Positions 10,238 to 23,800 are shown, counted from the stretch's first letter. The stretch is 64,000 bases of DNA from Trachythela sp. YZ-2020 (GCA_016169945.1 JADLSH010000249.1:558001-622000), one strand, 5' to 3'. Notes: generated by a model not told the origin, from the sequence alone. Numbers and translations: made by a program.

Positions 10238-12387
10238 TCAACTATTTGTGTTCAATGTTGAGATGGCTCTCTTCAATTGTTCATAAGTCAAAAACATGAC
10301 AATGTTCCATGAGCCAAGTCGGATGAAATTTGGTGTAAATCTAAAAAGCAAGTAAAGTGATAATAATTTTGACCCCACACTACTCTTAATACTAGAGAGG
10401 GGAGCTTGATAAACTTCTTCCTCTAAAAGGGGGGACAGGTTTATTAGAGAGGGGGATTATTAGAGAGGGGGATTATTAGAGAGGGGGATTATTAGAGAGG
10501 GGGATTATTAGAGAGGGGGATTATTAGAGAGGGAAGCTTTATTAGAGAGGGACTTTATTGATCCTTTATTGGAGAAAGGGGCTTATTAGAGAGGGAGTTT
10601 AATAAAGAGGGGAGCATATAAGAAAAATGGTTTATTAGAGAAAGGGGTTATGGGGGTAATTAGAGAGGGTTGGGGTTATTAGAAAAGTGGGGTTATTAGA
10701 AAAGGGGGCTTATTAGAGAGAGGGTTGGGGTTATTAGAGAAGGGGGCTTTTTAGTGAGGTGGGCTTATTATAGAGGGGGACTGATACAAAGTGGAGCTTA
10801 AAATTAGAGAAGGGGGGAAATTTAGAGAAATGGGGTTATTAGAGAGAGGGAGGTTATTGGAGAAATGGTCTATTAAAGAGGGGCTTATGTACAAGAGAGA
10901 GGGCTGTTATTAGATGGTTTATTTATCTAATACAGTACAACTATTTGTATAGCTACTTACCCTTTATAAAATGCTGTCGGTCCATTGTGTTTCATGGTTG
11001 CAACAGCGCATTGTAGGGCACTCTTGTACTGTCCGGGTGGGGAGTTCATGAACCTCGTTTTTATCACGTCAACCGGCGAGGCAATCACAGTAGCAGCGAA
11101 CCCAGCCCCAAAAGCTGAAACCAAATGCAACGGTATATTATCATGTAAAAGATGCCTTGCCAGGAAAAAAGTTTTGATAATATCATAGACAACAACTTCT
11201 GAGACGTTAACTAAACTCAATCGTGCGATATTCGCAAACGATCCTTTCCATAAACCGTTCACTCCTTCTTGAATGTATATTGTACGGTATGCGTTAAAAG
11301 CCCCAGTGTAACGTGCATTCTTTACCCCACTGGCTTGCATGCGGACCTTGACAACATCAGTGAATTGAAATAGGCAGACGGCGAGCGTGCCAGTCGTTAT
11401 ACTTGCAGCAATTTTGGTTAACACTTTAGGATGGTTTCCACTACCATCATCACCATACAGTTCTTTCACTTTGTCATACAAGCCGATCCTGATGCTGGCA
11501 AATGCAAGCTGACGGTGGATCGCTGGGACCAACCCGCTGTAAAGGCTCCGAACTCCCTCCTCACGGGCTATAGTTAGCAACGTGCCAAAGAGTCCTCTAT
11601 ATTTTTTGACATGCGAGGCACCATCTTTTGCTGCTTGAGTAATGGCACCTTCACCTTGAATCTAGATTAAGAGCAACAATAATTTTCCCCCATTATATTT
11701 GTCAAGAGCATTTGACAGGTTTGAAATGGCACTATTGCATAATAGTCCAAAGTCCATGCAATTTTTTATTCCAAAGTCCAATCAAGTATTGCTGTAAATA
11801 CAGACTTTTATTTAAAACATCCCTATAAAAACAAGTTGAAATAATCACAAATGCTCTTGTTTTGCAAAATGAATGAAACTTAACTTGTCAACTTGTGTAT
11901 AAAACAAACTGTACAAATGGTAAATTATTACACAATAAAATGTAAACAACATTTTGGGAATAGCGTTCTTCTATGTCTGTTTTTGGCTGTCGATATATAT
12001 TATCAAAGAAAAGTAAATGTTTCCAAAAATGCCAAAACCTTGAAGGAATATATTGTTCTTTTATTTGTAAAGAAAGTTAAAACCAAGCTCATATTTTATT
12101 CCTTTGTTTTTTATAACTATTCGTAGACTCTATATATTTTTCTAACCAGCTTATTAGCCTGTTTGTATTGTACCCTAAGTAGCTTACACATATTTTAAGT
12201 ATACCTGACGCTATATAAATTGTATTACCTGCAGACGCACTTTCGATGTATCTATTGGCATCGTTACAATTTCTGCAACCGATGCTGCGAGCCCAGCACT
12301 CACGAATTTAACTCCTGTAGTCGTTTCGAACGGCTTAAAGCTATCGTTGGCAGCAACCATCGCATTTTCAGATGATTTCTCTGTCAT
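10238..12387 (-). CDS. UCP: Mitochondrial uncoupling protein
   Basis: UCP is an inner-membrane SLC25 carrier; the family mediates regulated proton leak or C4-metabolite exchange. Exons: 12229-12387, 10961-11661 and 10238-10340. Phases fit (159 + 701 + 103 nt, 320 residues). Three carrier repeats are visible. Repeat 1 has [10 protein letters not shown] followed by I-Q-G-E-G, the UCP hallmark. Repeat 2 has F-T-D-V-V-K-V-R. Repeat 3 has S-P-V-D-V-I-K-T-R. The last exon holds the C-terminal purine-nucleotide region, ending near [15 protein letters not shown] chose the ATG at 12387; an in-frame upstream ATG at 12474 would add 29 residues with no family counterpart. The repeat-2 motif begins with Phe where Pro is nearly universal. 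Which UCP paralogue it matches cannot be settled by eye. Confidence 0.93.
10395..10915. repeat. GAGAGGGGGATTATTA minisatellite
   Basis: Six near-perfect 17-18 bp units of GAGAGGGGGATTATTA at about 10445-10545 decay outwards into related G-rich units (GAGAAAGGGGTTATTAG). The block fills much of UCP intron 2 and ends just before the exon 2 donor. Confidence 0.85.
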
Positions 12388-13200
12388 TTTGACTGTATTT
12401 TGAACATAAATTCGTACGTTTTGAACCGCATAGAAATTGCAACATTCAGGTTTTAATCGAATGTTGGAAGCCAACTTCCGGCGACACGTAGCCTTCGGAA
12501 TTTCGCTGGGTCACAAATGACCAATATATAGAGGGCGTGGTGCAGTGTGTGTTTGTTTGGGGAAAGAATTTCTTCACAACAGTTATGGCGTTAAAAACAT
12601 GAAATGTTATACAATTTTGTTCTATGTTCACATTATCAGAACAGTGGTAACTAGGCATGTGAGTTTATATCGGAAAATGTGAATTGGGTTGCAACGGACA
12701 AAGGTTTCATAGTTAATCATTGCCACCCGAGCGTGGACCTCACTTTCTGAATCAACTTACATTACAGCTCTAAACTCTTCTCTCTAGAGGTCCAGTAAGG
12801 GTCTTGTCGCATGCAGTGTTAATACTAAAGGAGGAAATCTAAACTAAACTAAATTTTCGTTCGAGTATTACATCTACAAACACCTTCTACTAACTTCTAT
12901 CAGCTCTAAACTGTTCTCTCTAGAGGCCCAGTAAGAGTCATCGCTTATTGATCCAGTGTATGATCACAAAAACGTCTAAAATGCAAAGCAACGTCTTCAA
13001 GAAACGTGTCTTTACTTAGACTTATACAAGCATGGTTGTCTCACTGAAACATTTAATAATACCGAACTAAGGGGGGTGGAAGTTTTTTAGGCACAAAACT
13101 CGAAAATTCCATAACCCCTCTCTTGAGCAATTGTTGACCTTAATAACCCCTCCTTCAGATGTTCAAAAAAAATTACAACCCCTCCTCGAGGAGATTGTAA
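12388..13200. other. Intergenic, SINE tail fragments
   Basis: Two minus-oriented SINE tail fragments (near 12765-12830 and 12900-12960) carry TCTCTAGAGG(T/C)CCAGTA and CCAGTGT. No gene is seen. Confidence 0.55.
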
Positions 13201-13289
13201 GTTTAATACCTGAATGTTGAAGGTTTGTTGTAGATGGAAAACAATATACATATTTTAGACCTAACCAGTTGCGAAAAATGCAACTATAA

Positions 13290-13390
13290 TATAGGCCCTC
13301 TTGCAGGAATCGAATCTGCAGCCCTGCGAATGGCTGCGATTCCGATGCAGTGCTCTGACAACTGAGCTACAGAGTACTAGGGTGAAGTCA
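13290..13390 (-). mobile_element. tRNA-like SINE head
   Basis: The minus strand reads as a tRNA-like head: CTCTGTAGCTCAGTTGTCAG, then GATTCGATTCCTGC (B-box). Close relatives lie at 13985-14065 and 60788-60858. The shared 3' part (TTCAGTT(C)TATCGA..GAGAT) recurs at about 13430, 14130 and 14225. Confidence 0.55.
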
Positions 13391-13502
13391 GTGTTTGGTG
13401 TAAGGGTAATATTCTAGATTTTTGGGCATCTCGTTCAATAAAACTGAATGTAGGTATTAATTCGCAACTGGAAATTTTCAAGAAAATATTATATACATAT
13501 AT

Positions 13503-13964
13503 GGCCACTCCAAATTAGACTTTAGTTTCCCGTCCGGACCTTTTTGGGAATTACACGCGGGCGGGCGGTCCATTTCCATTATCCATTATCAGTTTTTGAA
13601 GGAATTTTGTATAACCCATTTTTTCATATTCTCGAGCACAATCCTCACACAATTCCTCGAGCTCAGCGGTTTCCGTAAAAGCAAACAAAATACTACATTA
13701 TTTTTGTATAAAAATACAAGTCATACTTTGAAGTTCGTGTATATTTATATTAATATAAATATAAAATTTTAACGATTTTATTTTGATTTTAACGATAAAC
13801 TTTACTTTTCTAAACAGTAGATATTCAAAAATTGTGGATTTTTGTGATCCTTTGTATAAAAGGTCAAATAATGGAAACAAGATAGCAATAATGGACAAAT
13901 CATGCGGCTAGTTTCAGCAGACGCGGGCGGTGGACGGGAAACTAAAGTCTAATTTGGAGTGGCC
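13503..13964. mobile_element. TIR element, 462 bp
   Basis: A 30-odd bp inverted terminal repeat starts GGCCACTCCAAATTAGACTT and ends AAGTCTAATTTGGAGTGGCC. It continues to the GTTTCCCGTCC / GGACGGGAAAC pair, with GGGCGGGCGG-like inner arms. The interior is non-coding and AT-rich. It splits two related SINE fragments. Confidence 0.8.
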
Positions 13965-14499
13965 TATTAGACCTAAACAGGAGCAGTTGCGAAAGTTCTA
14001 GATATAGACCCTGTGACAGGAATCGAATCTGCGCGGCCCTGTGATTCCCGTGCAGCGCTCTGACCACCAAAATATGTATATAATCTTTTCTCGAAAATTT
14101 CCAGCTGCAAAAAACTTTGAACATTCAGTTCTATCGACCGAGATGCCCCAAAATCTAGAATATTACCCTTAAACCACTCACTGTCATCACTCGAAAATTT
14201 CAATCTACAAAAAGACTTCAATATTCAGTTCTATCGAGCGAGATGTCCAAAAATCTAGAATATTAAGTATAAAACCACCTTTTTCATATAATAAATCTAA
14301 ACATAAAATCAAAATAGATGTTCACTTTAAATGTACATTACTGAAAGTTCAACTGATGAAAAGACTTCTAATATTTAGACCTTGCACTGGAAAAAATGAG
14401 TCCAATACTAAAACATATGAGTCTCTTTCATACTGTATGATTTTGTAATTGTGTCGCCAGTAACAAGGTAAAGGGCTCTAAAGCCAATGCAGTGGCGTA

Positions 14500-14610
14500 G
14501 CCAGGGTCGAATGTTTGGGGGGGGGGGCGAGTAGTGAGTGGCGAAGTCACGAACCAGTTAGGGGGTCCGGGGGCATGCCCCCCCCCGGGATTTCCAGGGC
14601 TCGGAAACGC
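14500..14610. repeat. GC-rich repeat edge with poly-G
   Basis: GTGGCGTAGCCAGGGTCGAA is followed by a G-run and GGGGGCATGCCCCCCCCCGG. This looks like the edge of a dispersed element related to the CGTAGCCAGC foldback at 20255-20408. No coding function. Confidence 0.45.
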
Positions 14611-15275
14611 CATTTCCCGCATTCTGATACGAGTTGGAAGGTCATAAATCACAAAATTCTGTTATTATTACATTAGAACAAGGCACAATACACGTGAAAA
14701 TATCTTTATGATATTTTATGTCTATCTACTGTCCATGGTTTGGGAGTTTTAAATAGTACTTGACTCCCTCCTTCATTGACCTTTAAAATTTTGTAAGCCC
14801 TCCTCAAAAACATCCACCCCCTACTACCCCATAAACAATAACCTCTCCCTAATACGTGTATGATAAATTGCTTGGTTGCCTTTGTTCCATTCTATGGACT
14901 ATGCTTACATTATTATATAGAACAGTGGTAACTAGCTGGTAACAAAGTATAGCAATCTTTGGGCCTTTAGGTCTGAAAAATACAACAAGAACTTCGACGT
15001 TTCGAGCGAAGGCCCTTCGTCTGGAAGTTAGTATCGTGGGTCGGGGGAAACATGTGCTTTTATAGTGTGTATACAAAAGCGATCGAAACATCGCTCGAAA
15101 CGTCGAAGTTCTTGTTGTATTTTTCCGGTAGATTGATCCTTTAAGACCCGAAGCTTATTGTATAGACGCTACCTACACAGTGGCACCACACGTTCGAGTA
15201 ACTAGGCATGCGAGTTGCCCGAAAATGTGCATTGGATGGCAATGGACATAAACATCCGTGAATAGCTATTTATAT

Positions 15276-16768
15276 CTATTTGTGTGTTTTCGAAATCAAA
15301 GACAGTACTATCAAAAACGAGAAATTAACGACAGCGACAATGCTTGCAACTTGATTTAAGGTTAGCGGAAAACCGTAAGTCTTCGAGCCAAATTGAAAAG
15401 TTTCAGCGAGTTGAAAAAAATCATCCCATTCTTGCTTCGCCCCTGGCAACTCCCCGACGCTTCTCAGATAATATATATGAGGGATGATACGTGACAGCGT
15501 ATTCGTGATCGTAGCAACGGTCCATAGCAACCGGAGTGCGAGTAAGAACCAAAAGAGCGTACGAACCAAGGTCCACCAATGTAAGTTTGTGAAACCGTCT
15601 ATATTTAAAACTGCCATTGCGACAACATGGGTGACTAGATTTGTCACGGAAAAGAAGGTTAGCAGGACAAGAAAAGGTTTAAACAACGAACTGTTTGTTT
15701 CAAGGTTTGACATTAGCTGACTCAAAAGCTTGCTTGCTTCTCGAGGGGTAATAGTATTCGGGGGGCTACCCTTCTCCCGATTTGAGGTTGCCCCCATGCC
15801 ATTCTCAATACCCAATGAGCTAGTCAACCCGTCTGTTATACCACTATCCGGAACCTCGCCAGCCAAATTTTGGGTGTCCTCATAACCTGAAATGCCCGAT
15901 GATATCTGCTGTGTTTCCCAAGGGGGCTTGGACGCAAGTTCCACAAGACCTAGGGTCAAAAATCCGGTAATCAATGACACAACTTTGAAACAAAATCCGA
16001 CCGGGTTTATGACGTTAGTATCAATTGCTTCATACTGATCATTACCATGTGTTGTAGTTCGGGTTTTCGATACTCACTAGTGTGATAGCTAGTAGATTTT
16101 TGTATCAAAGGTCCGCTCCCAATTTTATAAAGAAACGATTTAATATCAAGCTTATGTATATCAACCACAAGCATAAAACAGCAAGCGACAAACCCAGTAA
16201 CGTACATAGCCGTTGTCCAAAAGATATAATAGAGCGGAAGCCAGAACTGCTGGTCTAGATTTAAGAAAGATGAATGTTCAGATTTAGGGCCTGAAAATTC
16301 GCTGCTTCCATCTACATTGAAAAATAAAAGATAAACTGACCATTGATAGACCACTAAGCTCACGGGGTAAAAGCAAGTTCTCAAAGAACGCTTTTTGAGA
16401 AAACCAGACAAACTCGCACGCGTGCTTGAGTACATTGGGTCCCTTTTAGGGGCTCCAAATTCAGTTGAATCGTTTTCAATGCTCCTGTTTAAGATTTCTT
16501 TGAATGAGTTAGACTTGAATATCAAATGGCCACAGATCATGGCGAGTATAGGCACAATATACAACGAAAACTGTATCCACGTATCGATCCCTGATCTTGC
16601 AAATACCGCAAGCATTGCGATAAATAATAGGCCAAAGAATACCAGGAAGAACAGAGCCTTTTCGAGGATTCTTCCAAACCGAGTTTTAGTACTTGCACCC
16701 GAGTTAAATAAAGCTGTAGTAATTACAGTATGAGACAATACATCTCTGTAGGTAGTATGTAATGGCAT
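15276..16768 (-). CDS. Seven-TM protein, gustatory-receptor-like candidate
   Basis: A single-exon gene in two overlapping frames. Frame A starts at ATG 16768 and runs to a stop at 16007. Frame B ends at a stop at 15276 and is open upstream to about 16070. The coding-looking sequence moves from A to B near 16040-16070, so one small indel most likely splits a protein of about 490 residues. Seven hydrophobic segments are seen: four in A (near residues 35-55, 65-85, 130-150 and 180-205) and three in B. A charged intracellular-looking linker joins TM4 and TM5. The C-terminal part has T-Y, then an N-Q ahead of the last helix, reminiscent of the T-Y...Q motif of insect and cnidarian gustatory-like receptors. 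Family assignment rests on topology and is tentative. The indel may be real decay, an assembly error or an unrecognised short intron. Confidence 0.5.
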
Positions 16769-16919
16769 ATTTTAACCAGTGACATTTCTACCAGTTGCAT
16801 GTAGGGTACAGCTCTTTTGTGTCAAACATATGGCTGACTACAGGCCGTCTGACCTTCATGAGGTCATGCGCGAATGAAATACTATCTAAAACCGGATATT
16901 TCGAAATATCGGCCCGATA

Positions 16920-17015
16920 CGAATAGCTCTATCAGTTCTTCAGAACTGTTTCCTGGAAGTCCAGTTAAGGTCATACCTTATTGGTCCAGTGTTACTACAG
17001 GAAGAAACTGCAGTA
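16920..17015 (-). mobile_element. SINE tail fragment
   Basis: CTCTATCAGTTCTTCAGAAC, GGAAGTCCAGTTAAGG and CCAGTGTTACTACAGG match the tail of the abundant tRNA-derived SINE. It lies between the 7TM gene and ACTR6. Confidence 0.65.
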
Positions 17016-17891
17016 CCCGAAGTTGTTTACAAGTTGTGACTTTTAACCTTATATCAACTTGATAAAATGACAACACTGTTACAACATCTTGTTAACAAGA
17101 TCTATGTGAAATTTTCACGTGTGTACCACCAGTTCAGCCCGTTTGAGACACCAGACTATGTCCCGTGGTAGTGGAAAATCCTCAAACGGAATGAGTTTAA
17201 GCAGTGGCACATACCGAGAACGTTTCCACTGGGGGGTGCTCATTCCAGAATTTACCGACGACCAAAGGCAAAAAAAACGATGTTCGTTACTAGTCCGTCA
17301 CACATTTTGGTTCAGCAAATTGTTATTGGGAGCGTAATCTAGGGGGTTTTCCCCAGGAAAATTTCATTTGCATTTTTGAAGCCTCAGAAGGGCATTTTTC
17401 GTGCTTCCTTCAGGAGAGGATATTTAATAAGAAATTGGGAAGTTTTTACACCTAAGAATTAAAGCTTTTTAACGCACTTTTTAACTTTTTACAACCTCAT
17501 CTCCAAGTTTTGAAATAATATTTGCTCCGTATACAATTACAAGCGTCAGTGAATTGCATTTTTTGTTCCTTTTGATATATGCACAATGTGAAAGTAACGA
17601 CAAACTATTAGAGATGAGTTGATTGTAGTTGGCTCGGCAAAAAAATAGCTAGAGTATGAACAAAAGTACAATCCTGAATGAGCAAATTGCTGCCGACGGC
17701 TCTGTGGTTGTTTGAAATTTTAAAATTTACCGACCGCTTTCCGCTTTGGTTTCAAAAACCGACCACTATCAATCTTATATCAATTTACCGACCATTTTAA
17801 AAAAGTGGGGGTGTCACACCCCCCACACTTCCCACCCCGCTCGGTACGCCCCTGAGTTTAAGTATAACCTACTGGCTACTGCACTGTATCG

Positions 17892-20800
17892 TTATTTCTC
17901 TTTCCCGCCAAATTTCTTTCTACAAGCATTTTTTCCCTGTTCTTGATATTCGGCTTTTGTAAAAAGCATGTTCGTAAAGTCTTCAGAATTTGAAAGAAGT
18001 TTTCCACCGTGCCACGCATACGTCGTAGGTCTAGTGGGAAAATACATAAATAAGCTGCCGTGGTTTGTGTCTGAACTACGGTACCTGAAAAAGATATATC
18101 AAACGTGGTGGTCCAGTGTAGGCAGTATTCTACAATAGGCTGCCGTGGTTTGTGTCTTTACTACCTGAAAAAGATATATCAAACGTGGTGGTCCAGTGTA
18201 GGTAGTATTCTACAATAAGCTGCCGTGGCTTGTCTGAACTACCTGAAAAATATCTCAAACGTGAGGGTCCAGCAATAATACTTTTAAAGGAAAAGTTGCT
18301 CTTCCTGGCGAGAATTAGTAAAGAAAAAGAAAATACTGTAAACGTCAAACTTACTCTGATGGAAAATGGACAGCAACATCGAATTCGATCGGAGCTAATG
18401 AGCGAAGATCTGAATACCTGAAATATACATGTATTATTATACTAAAGTACGGTGCCAGTGTGGGTAGAGTATAGCAAATACGGCGGTCGACTGTCGTGTA
18501 AAACTACCTGAAAAATACAATGAGAACTTCGACGTTTCGAGCGAAGGCCCTTCGTCTGGAAGTTAGTAGGAAGGGCCTTCGCTCGAAACGAAGTTCTCAT
18601 CGAGGGGTGAATCACTTAAAAAAAGTGTACGAGACTTTCGGACTTTCAAAAGTCCGGGGATTTTTTGTCGGGACTTTCGGACTTTTTGAGACTTTCACCG
18701 GACTTTTTTCTCGAGGTTTTTCTAACAGTTTTCTATGATTTTGAGCAGTAAATATACCCGCATAACACTGTTTATAACTAAAAAAAATAATGAACTTAGT
18801 CTTTTATGTATTTAACTTTTTTCCCCATAAAAACATGGATTACTATGCCGATAAGTGACATGATTATCACCTTTAACCAAGTTTAACTTTACATAAAAAA
18901 ACTGAACATCTAAAGTATTAATTAATGTCGAATGTTAGTCTTGATTGCCAGCGTGGGAGTACTTTTCTAATAACCTCCACTGGTAAGGAAAACGAATGGT
19001 TTGGACTTGTTTTCAATGTTGCATCGTCAATTGTTGATTGATAATGTCTCAGGGAATATAATGCATATATTAGGAGGAAAATTATCATGTTATAATAAAA
19101 TTTATGTAAATATATTAATATATGTGCACGAAATACAGCACTATTAATAGTATCATTCAGACATTCACTCCCACTTGAAATCACAATCTCGATCAAAATG
19201 TATTAGAAAAAGGCATAACGTATAAATTACAGTGTTGTAAATACTCGTTACTAAAGTAACGCGTTACTAATTACTTTTTGAGTAATTTTTCGGTAATTTG
19301 TTACTTTCTGTACGAAAGTAATTTTGTAACGTAATTAATTACTTTTTGAAGGTAACGAGTAACATTTTTCAAAAGTAATTTTGCGTTACTTCTGTGTACT
19401 TCTTATTTTCCAACCTTACAAATTCCGCATTTCGACGATTTCGTCCATGTGTAATACAGTTTGTTTCAGTGTTGAAAATCGTTTTATTCGCTTGAATTTC
19501 GCTTCAATTGTTGTTACTCGAAGAGGCCTGCGGTGTTACTGATCAGCGATCATAGAACATGGTAAATACTTCATGACATTGTATTATTGTCTAGCAGTGC
19601 GAAAGCAACATGAATATGGATGAACCGGCTAAATAAAAATATTATCTTATAAATAAAAAGTAATCTGAAAGTAATTAGTAATTAATGACTTTTTAACAAT
19701 TAATTAGTAATTTGTAATTGGTTACTTTTGAAAGAAAGTAATTAGTAATTTGTAATAATTACTTTTTCGGTGAAGTAATTGTAATTTTTACTCACTACTT
19801 TTTTTTGGTAATTTTTACAACACTGATAAATTATAACTTACCATACTCTTTCATTTCTTTAAATTATTCGAAACTCGCTTCGAAAGAAGCCATGCTTCTT
19901 GTCACCACGAGAACACGAAACGTGGCTTACATGAAGTATTTGCCATGTTGATTACAAATTCAATGTTATCTCGCCATTTTGAAACGTTTTTCGCTAATTT
20001 ACTGACTCTGAACAAAATCAACAAATTATAAACAAGATTTCAAGCATTTATTTGAAAATCTCCCGGACTTTTTGCGGACTTGGGACTTTTGGACTTTTGC
20101 GGACTTTTTAGGGACTTTTTGAGTAAGTGTACGAGACTTTTTAAGTGATTCACCCCTCGGTTCTCATTGTATTTTTCAGGTAGTTTTACACGACAGTCAA
20201 CCGCTGTATTATACTAAAGGCCTAATCAATTCACCTATGAAATCAGTATACAATCAGTAGCGTAGCCAGCCCGTCGATTTAGTCCCGCTATGCAAATTTG
20301 TTCGTGTTCATTGACGGTGAAAACAATCAGTTTCTAAAGAAATGAATATCAATAATGATGATTTGAAATTTGCATAGCGGGACCAAATCGAGGCTGGCTA
20401 CGCCACTGAGTACAATGCTCAAAGAGACTTACAATCTTGATTTGAAACCAGGAAAAAGACAACTTCCTCCGGTCAACAAAATGTTTGTGTATAAATGTGG
20501 CTGCATTTCTAGAAAATGGAAATAGATGAAAAGAATAATATTCTATATTTTACCAGCGCTAAAATGCTAAAAAATTATGCACATAATTCGGTTTAAATAT
20601 TTGCTAGCTCCTACCTTTTGGCGTAGCTTCAACCGCATGAACAATAGCCTCAGCTATTCCGATTTCTTTAATACCTAAAACCGAATTAAATCGATTATTT
20701 TGGGGTTTTGTAGAGCTTTTCGTTTATGTATTGCATGACGGTAAAAGTACGAGACGAGAAGGGCAGCAAACGAAGAGTATATAATAGTGGGGGAACAGTT

Positions 20801-23800
20801 TGGGCCAAAGTGATGGAAATATGGAGAATAAATTAACAAAGTAACAGCTTACCAATATCGGAGGGATGAAATAAAACTTCAGGAACAGCAAAGCGCTCGA
20901 TATTTATTCGAATTATCTACATCATGAAAAAATATATTTTACCTTTAAAGTCGTGGCAATAGAAGCGTTCCTAAATTCCTTCGAGAGTTCCTAACTTCCT
21001 GTTTGAATAGATCAATTAAAATTGCTCACAAAAAAGTATACAATCCTAATTGGTCAATTCAAACAGAAAGTTAGCAACTTTTGAAGGAATTTGTCAAAGA
21101 GAGGAATGAATTGATCGACATTTTTAGGAACACTTCTATTGCCACGACTGCAACAAACTGAAGACAAACTCTAGCTCATAACTTATCTTAAACATGCTAT
21201 AAAATAGGCTCGAATTATAGGCCAAAGATCATCCAAATGTATCATCTCTCTGTAGTAGAAATCGTGCCTTTGTTTCGATTAAAAATTTGAACTGACCTGT
21301 TCGTTTTCATTTATCTTCGACTTATCCCACATATCTTCCACTGACTAATACAAGAAAAAAACACAATTTGAAACTCCTCCATGTCCTGTGTGGCCAATGT
21401 GTGCAAATATCAGGGCTGTGGTGTTACGACATTTAACAGTTATTCTACGAACTCGAGTCGTATATGAGCTGATAGCCGACGAGGCGCGATAGCGCCAAGT
21501 CGGCTATCGGTCATATACGACGAGAATAAGTAGAATAACTGTTTTATTGTATACATAAGTTCTGGATATGAACAGAACATTTTGGCGTACTTTTTTCAAG
21601 TAAAACTTGAATTTCCTCTTCATTTAATTGTCCAAATCTGCCAGCCATTTTTCTACTTTTCTTGACCCAATTTTCAAATCGACCCCCCCCCTCCAATTTT
21701 CAAATCGACCCCCCCCCTCCAATTTTCAATTGACCCTCCTCCAATTTTCAAATTGACCCCCCCTCTAATTTTCAAAACGACCCCCCCTCCAATTTTCAAT
21801 TGCCCCCCCTTCAATTTTCAAAACGACCCCCTCCAATTTTCAAATTGACCCTCCTCCAATTTTCAAATCGACCCCCTCCAATTTTCAAATTGACCCCTCC
21901 AATTTTCAAATCGACCCCTCCAATTTCCAAATCGATCCCCCTCCAATTTTCAAAACGACCCCTCCAATTTTCAATTGACCCCTCCAATTTTCAAATCGAC
22001 CTCCAATTTTCAAATCGACCCCTCCAATTTTCAAATCGACCCCTCCTATTCTCAAATCGACCCCACCTCCAATTTTCAAATCGACCCCACCTCCAATTTT
22101 CAAATCGACCTCCTATTTTCAAATCGACTCCTCCAATTTTCAAATCGAGCCCCTCCCATTTTCAAATTGACCCCTCCAATTTTCAAATCGACCCCCCCTC
22201 CAATTTTCAAAACGACCCCCCTCCAATTTTCAATTGACCCCCCCTCCAATTTTCAAAACGACCCCCCCTCCAATTTTCAATTGACCCCCCCTCCAATTTT
22301 CAAATCGACCCCCCCTCCAATTTTCAAATCGATCCCCCCTCCAATTTTCAATTGACCCCCCTCCAATTTTCAAATCGACCCCCCCTCCAATTTTCAAATC
22401 TACCCCCTCCAATTTTCAAATCGACCCCTCCACTTTTCAAATCTACCCCCCTCCAATTTCCAAATCGACCCCCCCTCCAATTTTCAATTGACCCCCCCTC
22501 CAATTTTCAAATTGACCCCCCCCCTCCAATTTTCAAAACGACCCCCCCTCCAATTTTCAATTGACCCCCCCTCCAATTTTCAAATCGACCCCTCCAATTT
22601 TCAATTGACCTCCAATTTTCAAATCGACCTCCAATTTTCAAATCTACCCCCCCTCCAATTTTCAAATCGACCCCCCCTCCAATTTTCAAATCGACCCCCC
22701 CTCCAATTTTCAATTGACCCCCCCTCCAATTTTCAATTACCCCCCCTCCAATTTTCAAATCGACCCCCCTCCAATTTTCAAATCGACCCCCCCTCCAATT
22801 TTCAAATCGACCCCCCCTCCAATTTTCAAATCGACCCTCCAATTTTCAAATCGACCCTCCAATTTTCAAATCGACCCCCTCCAATTTTCAAATCGACCTC
22901 CAATTTTCAAATCGACCTCCAATTTTCAAATCGACCCCCTCCAATTTTCAATTGACCCCTCCAATTTTCAAATCGACCCCTCCAATTTTCAAATCGACCT
23001 CCAATTTTCAAATCGACCCCTCCAATTTTCAAATCGACTTCTCCAATTTTCAAATTGACCCCCTCCAATTTTCAAATCGACCCCTCCAATTTTCAAATCG
23101 ACCCCTCCAATTTTCAATTGACTCCAATTTTCAAATCGACCTCCAATTTTCAAATCGACCCCTCCAATTTTCAAATCGACCCCTCCAATTTTCAAATCGA
23201 CCCTCCAATTTTCAAATCGACCCCCTCCAATTTTCAATTGACCCCTCCAATTTTCAAATCGACCCTCCAATTTTCAAATCGACTCTCCAATTTTCAAATC
23301 GACTTCTCCAATTTTCAAATCGACCCCTCCAATTTTCAAATCGACCCCTACAATTTTCAAATCGAACCCCTCCAATTTTCAATTGACCCCCCCCACCAAT
23401 TTTCAAATCGACCCCCCTCCAATTTTCAAATCGACCCCCCCTCCAATTTTCAAATCGACCCCCCCTCCAATTTTCAAATCGACCCCTCCAATTTTCAAAT
23501 CGACTCTCCAATTTTCAAATCGACCCTCCAATTTTCAAATCGACCCCTCCAATTTTCAAATCGACCCCTCCAATTTTCAAATCGACGACCCCCTCCAATT
23601 TTCAATTGACCTCCAATTTTCAAATCGACCTCCAATTTTCAAATCGACCCCTCCAATTTTCAAATCGACCTCCAATTTTCAAATCGACCCCTCCAATTTT
23701 CAAATCGACCCCCTCCAATTTTCAAATTGACCCCCTCCAATTTTCAAATCGACCCCCTCCAATTTTCAAATCGACTTCTCCAATTTTCAAAACGACCCCC

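Noticed and set aside
15484..15720. Plus-strand frame of 78 codons
   Set aside because: Antisense shadow of the 7TM gene.
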